The notes below the pieces were generated by a model. That model did not search any database. It worked only from the letters and a program-made list of their open reading frames with translations, and was not told the DNA's origin. A program made the translations under genes and the position numbers. Below are positions 14,876 through 21,112 of a stretch of 21,112 nucleotides of DNA, piece by piece. Source of the stretch: Oligoflexia bacterium (GTDB lineage: Bacteria; Bdellovibrionota; UBA1018); assembly GCA_025352185.1 (NCBI GenBank), contig JANXTV010000162.1, positions 1 to 21,112 of the forward strand, read 5' to 3'. Each line of letters starts with the position of its first letter. Position 1 is the first letter of the stretch.

Positions 14876-16627
14876 ATGAAACTTCGTCTGATTTCGCTCT
14901 TCGTCGCCGGATTAGTCCTTCAGTCTTGCACCTCCGGGGGGAGTGAAGATTCGATGATTCGCGTATCGCTCGACGAGGAAGTGAAGTCCCTCGATCCGGC
15001 AAATACTTACGACGGAGTGAGCCTCTCGGTCCTCCCGAGCGTGGTGGAAAGCCTTTATCAGTACGATTATTACGCCGAAACGGTGAAAGTCGAACCCCTC
15101 CTGGCGGAGGGGATGCCCGAGTTTTCTAAAGACGGAAAAACGGTCGTCGTGAAAATCCGAAAGGGAATTTTTTACGCGAAGGATACGGCATTCGGTGCCG
15201 CGGGCACGCGCGAACTAAACGCGAATGACTTTATCTACGCCGTAAAGCGACTCGCCCACCCGGGAGTACAGAGTCAGGGTCGGTGGATTTTCGATGATCG
15301 TCTCGTCGGTTTTTCTGACCTCGCGAAGCGCTTGGCGGCGCTGCCGAAAGAGAAGGTGGCGGCCGAGTTCGACGCCGCAACTCTACCCGGTGTAAAAGCG
15401 ATCGACTCCCATACGCTAGAATTTGATTTCCTAAAACCGTACCCCCAATTCCTCTATATTCTGACGATGAGTTTCGTCGCGCCGGTTCCGCCCGAGGCGA
15501 TCGCAAAATACGGAGATGCGAACGGCCAGATGAACGACCATATGGTCGGTACGGGCCCCTTTCGACTAAAGGAATGGCAGCGTCGGTTTAAGATCACCCT
15601 CGAACGAAATCCGGATTTTCGAAACGAAGTTTATCCGCTGGCGGCGGGAGAACTGGCGGGGAAGAAAATGCCGGCGCTCGAGGGAATCGAGTTCCTCGTG
15701 ATGCAAGAAGAGCAGCCCCGGTGGCTCACCTTCATGAAGGGGAAGCTCGATTTTATTCGGATCCCGAAGGATAATTACGCCCTCGCGATCCACGACGGAA
15801 ATCTCACGCAAGAACTCGTCGATAAAGGAATTCGACTTTCAAAGGTTCGACCCACGAGTATTTTTTACCTCACGCTGAATGTGAAGGATCCGATCCTGTC
15901 GAATCAGAAGCTGCGCCAAGCATTAAATGCGGCCGTAGACCGTTCGAAGTGGTTAAAGCTTTTTACGAACGACCGGGGCACCGAAATGCAGGTGCTTGCA
16001 CCTCCCGGACTCCTCGATCGCCCCGACGAAATGAAGTTTCCTTATACGTATAATGTCGAGAAAGCGAAGTCGCTCCTCGCCCAGGCCGGTTATCCTGGTG
16101 GAAAAGGGCTCCCGGCACTGCAGATTGATTTCGGTGGAACCGATACGGCGACTCGGCAGCTTTCGGAATTTTTCGTCGAGCAGTTCGCGCAAATCGGTGT
16201 GAAGGCCATTGCCGTGTTAAATACGCTACCCGCGATTATCGAAAAACAGAAAACCGGACAGACGCAAATCTGTTCGACGAGCTGGGGCCTCGATTATCCC
16301 GACGTAGAAAATATCTACCAACTCCTATCGGTCGGCAGTCAGCCTCCGGGATATAACACCGGTTTTTACGGCCACCCGAAGGTGAATGCCGATTACCTAA
16401 AACTCGCAACGATGCTTCCCGGGCCCGAGCGCGCGAAAATCGTGCGGGAAATCGAGACGGTTGTGCAGGAAGACTGCCCGTGGATCACTGGCTACTATAT
16501 TGGTGAACATACGCTTTCGCAGTCCTGGGTCCTGAATCACCATCCGAATCCGCTGATTAACAGCGCCTATAAGCATCTGGGTGTCGACCGCACTTCTAAG
16601 AAAGTGTTTCTAGCGAAGCGAAAGTAG
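14876..16627 (+). CDS. Peptide-binding lipoprotein, family 5 (OppA/DppA-like), second copy
   Basis: This 583-aa solute-binding lipoprotein has a clear signal (MKLRLISLFVAGLVLQSC) with lipobox LQSC and Cys18 as anchor. Family-5 features are MIRVSLDEEVKSLDPANTYD near the mature end, VVVKIRKGIFYAKDTAF, ANDFIYAVKRLAHPG, GTGPFRLKEWQRR, LTLNVKDPILSNQKLRQALN and AQAGYPGG; the C-terminal region has the family's WGLDYPD motif and NTGFYGHPKVN. It is longer than the first copy and differs throughout, so it is a paralog rather than a recent duplicate. No permease or ATPase flanks it. A TATAGA box sits only 6 bases before the ATG and no ribosome-binding site is visible, so the message may be leaderless. 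Confidence 0.9.
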   Translation: MKLRLISLFVAGLVLQSCTSGGSEDSMIRVSLDEEVKSLDPANTYDGVSLSVLPSVVESLYQYDYYAETVKVEPLLAEGMPEFSKDGKTVVVKIRKGIFYAKDTAFGAAGTRELNANDFIYAVKRLAHPGVQSQGRWIFDDRLVGFSDLAKRLAALPKEKVAAEFDAATLPGVKAIDSHTLEFDFLKPYPQFLYILTMSFVAPVPPEAIAKYGDANGQMNDHMVGTGPFRLKEWQRRFKITLERNPDFRNEVYPLAAGELAGKKMPALEGIEFLVMQEEQPRWLTFMKGKLDFIRIPKDNYALAIHDGNLTQELVDKGIRLSKVRPTSIFYLTLNVKDPILSNQKLRQALNAAVDRSKWLKLFTNDRGTEMQVLAPPGLLDRPDEMKFPYTYNVEKAKSLLAQAGYPGGKGLPALQIDFGGTDTATRQLSEFFVEQFAQIGVKAIAVLNTLPAIIEKQKTGQTQICSTSWGLDYPDVENIYQLLSVGSQPPGYNTGFYGHPKVNADYLKLATMLPGPERAKIVREIETVVQEDCPWITGYYIGEHTLSQSWVLNHHPNPLINSAYKHLGVDRTSKKVFLAKRK

Positions 16628-16653
16628 TTTCGCGGAATCATTCGGGGCAGTAG

Positions 16654-17400
16654 CTATGCCGTATCGGTGTTTGATTTACGGGTGAGGTCTTCCTCTACCC
16701 GGCGGAAACCGTCGCGAGACTCAAGGAGAATCCCGGTCGGATCTTTTAGGTTAGGAAGATGCGCGTCCTCGATCAGCGAAGTTTTTGTGCGGAGGATTCC
16801 GTAGCGAAGAATATTCCGAAGTTCACGTAAACTCGCGCGCCACGGATGCGATCGTAAAGACTCGAGGGCTTTCGGTGATATTTCCCGGACGTGGTCGCGT
16901 TTCAGTTCATGCGCCATTTCGATGAGTAAGCTCTGAACGATATCGTCAAACTCCGCTCCGCGTTCGGAGAGAGAGGGGAGGTGGATTTGGAACTCCTTAA
17001 AGAGCGGGCGAAACGAGGAAAAGTCATCGAGCTTTTCCTCTCCCATCGCGATGAGGCGGGCGCGCACCATCGTCCGTACCCCGTCACGGTCGGGATCCGG
17101 AAGGGAGCGGGAGCGAATCAGTTTCGCGATTCCGGTCCGGTCCGAATCGGAGAATCGTTCGAGATCCTGGATCACGAGGGACCCGTCACCCGCTTCCCGG
17201 ACGCGAACCGCGAGTTCGTCACCCGGGGCGAAGACGACGAGGGGCTGGGCACCGCGGGGGGAATTACTGTGGATCCAGCGGGCGATCGCACTCTTTCCCG
17301 ACCCGGTTTCTCCCGAGAGATAGACCGGTTCCGAGTCCTTTTGGGCGGCTCGAATCACGGTGCGGCGGTAATTTGCAGGGATAAAGGAAACCCATTTCAT
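16654..17400 (-). CDS. Degenerate NtrC-family AAA+ ATPase without GAFTGA or DNA-binding domain
   Basis: This 248-aa protein is the central domain of a sigma-54 activator in reduced form. Walker A GETGSGKS is at 30-37, with later RPLFKEFQIHLPSLSER (R-finger region) and HPWRASLRELRNIL (sensor II). The Walker B position reads GSLVIQDLE rather than the usual GTLFLDE, so the Asp-Glu pair has shifted. The segment that normally holds the GAFTGA sigma-54 contact loop is missing, with about 30 residues fewer between Walker A and Walker B. No receiver, GAF or helix-turn-helix domain is present. It cannot act as a normal sigma-54 activator; a non-transcriptional or partner-dependent role is possible. 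It is convergent with the second peptide-binding gene, 26 bases apart. Confidence 0.8.
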   Translation of the reverse strand: MKWVSFIPANYRRTVIRAAQKDSEPVYLSGETGSGKSAIARWIHSNSPRGAQPLVVFAPGDELAVRVREAGDGSLVIQDLERFSDSDRTGIAKLIRSRSLPDPDRDGVRTMVRARLIAMGEEKLDDFSSFRPLFKEFQIHLPSLSERGAEFDDIVQSLLIEMAHELKRDHVREISPKALESLRSHPWRASLRELRNILRYGILRTKTSLIEDAHLPNLKDPTGILLESRDGFRRVEEDLTRKSNTDTA

Positions 17401-17410
17401 GCCGCCTATG

Positions 17411-17440
17411 AGTTTATGAACACTTTAAACGCCTGCGCAA
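17411..17440 (-). promoter_or_regulatory. Candidate promoter of the degenerate NtrC-like gene
   Basis: On the minus strand TTGCGC (complement of 17435-17440) and TAAACT (complement of 17411-17416) are 18 bases apart. The ATG lies only 10 bases after the -10 box, so the leader would be about 3 bases. Confidence 0.3.
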
Positions 17441-17519
17441 CGCGTAAATTAGAGGGAGAGGCGAATTACCCCGGTTATGGCTCCGCTACTGATCTAAAAA
17501 AGAGATAACAAACATACTG

Positions 17520-17536
17520 AGCCTAAAAAGGCTTTT
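17520..17536 (+). terminator. Hairpin with T-run in the divergent gap, possible terminator or leader element
   Basis: AGCCT (17520-17524), loop AAAA and AGGCT (17529-17533) form a 5-base stem followed by TTT and later TTTT. It lies before the oxygenase start and not after a plus-strand gene, so it might be the end of a small transcript or a leader attenuator. The stem is short. Confidence 0.3.
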
Positions 17537-17568
17537 CGCTCGTCTTTTAGCGAGGAAACCCTTACTTA

Positions 17569-18435
17569 ATGACTATGCGAGTCCTAAGAGTCCAATACGG
17601 AAGTCCCGAGGCCCCGAAGCAATTTGCCGAATCCCTCCGAACCACGGGGTTCGCGGTGATCGCAAACCACCCCATTCCTCACGATCTCATTCGGGATGTA
17701 TTCTCCGAGTGGTCGAAGTGGTTCGCGGGCGACGATAAGATTAACTATAAATTCGATCCGAAGACCCAAGCCGGGTACTTCCCCTTTAAAACCGAGAACG
17801 CGAAAGATAGTAAAATTAAAGATCTGAAAGAGTTCTTCCATCTCTTTCTCGAAACTCCGGTCCCGAATGGCTTTACGCCGAAGACCCGTGAAATGTATGA
17901 GCGGATGGCTGGCCTTGGAGTCGAATTGCTCGGCTGGCTCCAGGATAATACTCCCGATTCCATCCGGAACGGATTCTCGATGCCACTCACGAAGATGAGT
18001 ATTGGATCAAAGGAAACCCTCCTCCGCCCGATCCACTATCCGCCCCTCACGGGTGGCGAAGAAGTGGGAGCGATCCGCGCGGCGGCCCACGAAGATATTA
18101 ATTTAATCACGCTCCTTCCGGCCGCAACCGCGCCCGGACTGGAAGTGAAGGATCTCTCCGGTAACTGGCACGCCGTCGAATGCAACACGGGTGATATCGT
18201 GATTAACGCCGGCGACATGCTTCAAGAAGCGACCGGCGGACATTATATTTCGACGACCCACCGGGTAATGAATCCCGAGGGAGCCGCCGGCCGCCAAGCG
18301 CGGTATTCGATGCCGCTCTTCATCCATCCTCGGCCAGAAGTTCGCCTTTCGGAACGCCATACGGCGGGGACTTACCTCGAAGAGCGCCTCCGCGAGATCG
18401 GGCTCTTAAAGCCCGGCGAAAAGAAGTTCGCTTAA
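17569..18435 (+). CDS. 2-oxoglutarate/Fe(II) oxygenase, isopenicillin N synthase-like
   Basis: This 288-aa enzyme has the jelly-roll dioxygenase signature: His174 and Asp176 in AAHEDINLITLLPA, His231 in STTHRV, and Arg245/Ser247 in RYSMPLF for 2-oxoglutarate binding. The N-terminal region has FAVIANHPIP, matching the DIOX_N element of plant/bacterial IPNS-like enzymes. Such enzymes hydroxylate, desaturate or cyclise small molecules. GAGGAAA lies 10 bases before the ATG at 17569; a second ATG at 17575 is possible. A gap of 56 bases separates it from the acyl-CoA-dehydrogenase-like gene, so the two are likely co-transcribed. Substrate unknown. Confidence 0.9.
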   Translation: MTMRVLRVQYGSPEAPKQFAESLRTTGFAVIANHPIPHDLIRDVFSEWSKWFAGDDKINYKFDPKTQAGYFPFKTENAKDSKIKDLKEFFHLFLETPVPNGFTPKTREMYERMAGLGVELLGWLQDNTPDSIRNGFSMPLTKMSIGSKETLLRPIHYPPLTGGEEVGAIRAAAHEDINLITLLPAATAPGLEVKDLSGNWHAVECNTGDIVINAGDMLQEATGGHYISTTHRVMNPEGAAGRQARYSMPLFIHPRPEVRLSERHTAGTYLEERLREIGLLKPGEKKFA

Positions 18436-18491
18436 ATCAGCCCTACTCCGAAGAATTGACTCAGTTCCACGTCCGGGAGACGGTTGCCGGC

Positions 18492-20141
18492 ATGACTTCC
18501 TCCGTGACGAGCATCCCGACGATTCTTCCCGCTAAACACCCTCGCTCCTTCATCGGTTCCGAGTATGAAAATGATTCTGCATTCGTTGCGCTCATTCGTT
18601 TCTTCGAAGAAAAGGGCCTCGAGCAGTTAAAGAAGGAAGACCGTGAAGAAACATTTTACGACGACTGGCTCGCCTACCAGGCGAAGCACGGAATTTACGC
18701 GAGTCTCCTCTCTCCGGCAAAGTACTCGACGCGTGGGCATAGTTTTAATCTTCACCGCATCTGCCGATTCATGGAGGCGTTTGCTTTTTACAGTCCTTCG
18801 CACGGCTATAGCCTGCAGGTGAGTTTTCTCGGAATTTTTCCGCTGCTCCAGAGTAAAAATCCGGAGATGCAAAAGCTCGCCGTCGAAACCCTCGAAGCGG
18901 GGGGGCTCTTTGCCCTCGGTCTTTCGGAAAAGAAACACGGCGCCGATCTTTACTCCGGTACGTTCCGGCTCCGAAATGGAGTTGCGAACGGAAAGAAATT
19001 TTACATCGGAAACGCGAACGTCGCGACAATCATTTCCGTTCTCGCTTTGAAAGATGATTCGAAAGCGAAAGAGAGCTTCGTCTTCTTCGCCCTCGAACCG
19101 AAAACGGCGAAAGGATTTAAGAATGTAAAAAAAATCCGTACCCTCGGGGTTCGCTCGGCGTTCGTCGGCGAATTCGAAGTTGAAAATGAACCGATTGCGA
19201 AGGACCGAGTTCTTTCCGAAGGCTCATCGGCGTGGGACGCCGTTTTCGGAACCGTAAACTTAGGAAAGTTTTTTCTCGGATTCGGATCAATCGGTATATG
19301 CGAACGCGCCATGGTCGAGGCGCTCTCCCATATCCAGAACCGAGTCCTCTTCGGTAAAGCGGTTTCGGAGTTTCCGCATATTCGGAGCCTCATGTGCCAG
19401 GCCTACGCCCGACTCGCGGGAATGAAACTTTTTGCTTACCGGGCCCTCGACTACCAGATCCACGCGAACGCAAACGATCGACGGTACCTCCTTTATAATT
19501 CGGTACAGAAGGCGCGCGTCTCGACGAATGGGGTAGAAGTCATGCGTCTCATGGCCGAATGTGTAGGCGCGAAAGGTTTCGAATCGGAAACATTTTTCGA
19601 GCTCGCCCTGCGCGACGTTTCCCTCATCCCGAATCTCGAGGGCAGCACGCACATTAATTACGGACTGACCGCGCGGCTCCTCACTCCGTACCTCTTTACG
19701 CCGGGGAAAGGCACTCAACCGGCGCCGTCACTTAAGGGAAAAACGGGGTTTGAAAATCCGGCCCTTTTCGAGACTCACTCTGGAAAGTTCTCGCGAGTCC
19801 TCTTCCATTCCTTAAATGCGGCTTTCAGTGATTCGCAGAATGCGCAGGTAAATACCTTCTTAAAACAGATTCAGTATTTCCGCGCGTTCGTCGTTTCGTT
19901 AAAAATGACACCCTCGAAAGCGAAGGATCCGGTCCTCGGGCTCGCCATGGGGAAAACACTTTCGGTCATCGCGTACGCCGAACTGATCCTCGAAAATTCG
20001 GCACACTACCGGGAAAATGTCAGTCCGGCGCTCCTCGAGTTTCTCTTTTCGCTCTTAATTCAGGATTTTAATCACCAGTGCGGAGAAGTCGCGCTTTGTT
20101 CCGACCTGAATATCATCCAGCGTACTCTGCTCAGTCAGTGA
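18492..20141 (+). CDS. Acyl-CoA dehydrogenase-like flavoprotein (long form)
   Basis: This 549-aa protein (start ATG at 18492 after GGGAGA; a TTG at 18456 would add 12 residues) has an acyl-CoA dehydrogenase fold. A helical N-terminal domain is followed by LFALGLSEKKHGADL in place of the usual T-E-P-x-x-G-S-D motif, a beta-domain (GKKFYIGNANVATII, then LEPKTAKGF), a C-terminal helical domain (GFGSIGICERAMVEAL, VLFGKAVSEFPHI), and NLEGSTHINYGL near the position of the catalytic Glu motif. It is about 150 residues longer than standard 380-400 aa enzymes, as in long-chain or AidB-like forms, with a C-terminal helical extension. It is probably co-transcribed with the oxygenase. Substrate chain length cannot be read. 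Confidence 0.8.
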   Translation: MTSSVTSIPTILPAKHPRSFIGSEYENDSAFVALIRFFEEKGLEQLKKEDREETFYDDWLAYQAKHGIYASLLSPAKYSTRGHSFNLHRICRFMEAFAFYSPSHGYSLQVSFLGIFPLLQSKNPEMQKLAVETLEAGGLFALGLSEKKHGADLYSGTFRLRNGVANGKKFYIGNANVATIISVLALKDDSKAKESFVFFALEPKTAKGFKNVKKIRTLGVRSAFVGEFEVENEPIAKDRVLSEGSSAWDAVFGTVNLGKFFLGFGSIGICERAMVEALSHIQNRVLFGKAVSEFPHIRSLMCQAYARLAGMKLFAYRALDYQIHANANDRRYLLYNSVQKARVSTNGVEVMRLMAECVGAKGFESETFFELALRDVSLIPNLEGSTHINYGLTARLLTPYLFTPGKGTQPAPSLKGKTGFENPALFETHSGKFSRVLFHSLNAAFSDSQNAQVNTFLKQIQYFRAFVVSLKMTPSKAKDPVLGLAMGKTLSVIAYAELILENSAHYRENVSPALLEFLFSLLIQDFNHQCGEVALCSDLNIIQRTLLSQ

Positions 20142-20240
20142 ACGGCACTCCCGTTACCGACGGATCAGACGACGGAAAAACTCTGGTCCGAAATGGTGGA
20201 ACGGTTTGCGTGAAGGTCGGAGGTACCGGTGCATCCGTCT

Positions 20241-21112
20241 CTAGAGAAAATAGGAATAGTGGAGCCCGAACGTGAAATGGTCTTCGCTGATTCGAATATC
20301 GCGAGATTTCATCGACCAGACGTCGAAATCGATTTCGGCGCCCCACGCGCTCGAACTGCCCTTCGAAGTATAGCCAAAGCGCGAGTTCATGTAATTTCCG
20401 AACCCGAACTTTGATTCTTCCCGGTCTTCGTAAGTCGAGTGACTGAGCACGAGCGTAGGACCGGCGAGCGCGGCCCCGTAGACGATTTGATTTTCCGTAA
20501 TCCCGTAAGTGTAGGCGAGTCCGAAGCCCACGCCGAGGCCCGTGCTTCGGTTCCCCTTTAGAGTCGAGCCGAATCCGTACTGGGCTTGCCGCTCTTCGGG
20601 AATGAACGCGCGTTCGCCCGATATTTCCGCGTGATTCAGGCTGGATCCGATCATGAGTTCGAAATCTCCGTTTTCGCTCTCGGGAGACTTCATTTGGAGG
20701 TACTGATTCGGGAGGTAGGTCGATTCGTGCGAGTCGGTGAAGGGGAGGGCCGCGGTGATCTGGATGCCAAAATTTTTCATTCCGATATCTTCGCGGTCGA
20801 TCGTGCGCGCGGGAGCTCCCGGAGTCGTGGGAATCTGGGTGCTCATGCCTTCGATCGAATGGTAATAAGCTTCGGCGACGAAGGTCGAACCGATCACCTG
20901 GTTTAATCGGAGTGCATCCTCCTTCGAAAGTTTTTTTATGGCGAGACGCTTCGAATAAGTGAGACCCCAACCCTCGTACGCGAGGCGAAGCGAAGTGATC
21001 GGTGCGAAAGCGGGCGAGTAGGTAAGGCTCGTCAGGGGATCGCCGAAAGAAGTCACTTCCTGATCTTCCGTTTGGATCGCGAAATCATTCGCTGGAAATT
21101 CGTACGCTAAAC
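20241..21112 (-). CDS. Outer-membrane beta-barrel protein, DUF4421-like (5' end outside window)
   Basis: The frame is open to the right edge, so the N-terminus and signal are missing; a GTG at 21056 is an internal in-frame codon rather than the start, because coding sequence (including FPANDFAIQTEDQ) continues upstream of it. About 290 residues are visible. Alternating polar/aromatic strands (SLRLAYEGWGLTYSKRL, GVGFGLAYTYGI, GAEIDFDVW, FTFGLHYSYFL) and a terminal aromatic stretch indicate a barrel in the outer membrane. Strand order and the QYGFGSTLKGNRSTGLG motif recall DUF4421, but this is a resemblance only. It is convergent with the acyl-CoA-dehydrogenase-like gene, with a 99-base gap in which no clear terminator is visible. 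Confidence 0.75.
   Translation of the reverse strand, partial: LAYEFPANDFAIQTEDQEVTSFGDPLTSLTYSPAFAPITSLRLAYEGWGLTYSKRLAIKKLSKEDALRLNQVIGSTFVAEAYYHSIEGMSTQIPTTPGAPARTIDREDIGMKNFGIQITAALPFTDSHESTYLPNQYLQMKSPESENGDFELMIGSSLNHAEISGERAFIPEERQAQYGFGSTLKGNRSTGLGVGFGLAYTYGITENQIVYGAALAGPTLVLSHSTYEDREESKFGFGNYMNSRFGYTSKGSSSAWGAEIDFDVWSMKSRDIRISEDHFTFGLHYSYFL

Noticed and set aside
14784..15002. N-terminal extension of the Nudix frame to 15002
   Set aside because: It overlaps the divergent lipoprotein gene by about 120 bases and adds an Arg-rich, non-Nudix segment; a strong ribosome-binding site supports the start at 14783.
17401..17568. A possible riboswitch or tRNA in the gap before the oxygenase gene
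   Set aside because: No tRNA cloverleaf and no recognisable riboswitch core was seen; only the short hairpin at 17520-17536 stands out.
20131..20970. Second long minus-strand frame overlapping the barrel protein
   Set aside because: It is Arg/His/Pro-rich with no pattern, whereas the other frame (20241 to the edge) shows regular alternating barrel strands to a terminal aromatic stretch.

Overview
The window looks like part of the chromosome of a Gram-negative, roughly 50-55% GC bacterium. Lipoprotein and Sec signal peptides, an LpxH-like phosphatase and an outer-membrane barrel protein point to a double membrane. The order MinD/ParA-type ATPase, J-like/RodZ-type helix-turn-helix protein, RluD-type synthase, PgeF-type protein, together with secreted proteins of unknown family, suggests the Bdellovibrionota (Bdellovibrio/Oligoflexia side). 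That placement is inference from gene content, not proven. No rRNA, tRNA, CRISPR array, transposase, integrase or phage gene was seen. Coding density is high and no gene-free stretch exceeds 300 bases.

Layout, left edge to about 3.9 kb: a minus-strand gene runs off the left edge and joins a VKOR-type thiol oxidoreductase domain to a segment resembling the C-terminal part of an ABC-2 type permease. Divergent from it is a family-5 peptide-binding lipoprotein, then a 501-aa secreted protein of unknown function.

3.9-7.4 kb: a tightly coupled minus-strand operon, read from right to left, encodes a MinD/FlhG-like ATPase, a J-like plus RodZ-type helix-turn-helix protein, an RluD-family pseudouridine synthase and a PgeF/YfiH-family protein. 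The first three genes are joined by 4-base ATGA overlaps. 7.7-9.9 kb (plus): a dolichol-kinase-like membrane protein and two small exported proteins of unknown function.

9.9-13.6 kb (minus): a second operon of a stand-alone cyclic-nucleotide-binding domain protein, an LpxH-like metallophosphatase (ATGA overlap) and MutS2. 13.6-17.4 kb: an SprT-like zinc protein, a Nudix hydrolase, a second peptide-binding lipoprotein, and a stripped-down NtrC-type AAA+ ATPase that lacks GAFTGA and a DNA-binding domain. 17.5 kb to the right edge: a 2-oxoglutarate/Fe(II) oxygenase followed by a large acyl-CoA-dehydrogenase-like protein (plus), and a partial outer-membrane barrel protein (minus).

Functional reading: most genes are housekeeping or envelope functions (nucleic-acid maintenance, rRNA modification, cell-wall and lipid metabolism, peptide uptake). 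The most unusual items are proteins built on familiar folds but missing hallmark residues: the J domain without HPD, the NtrC-type ATPase without GAFTGA, the PgeF-type protein with Ala at the expected first zinc-ligand His, the non-standard MutS2 signature, and the VKOR-permease junction. No clear new defence or mobile system was found.
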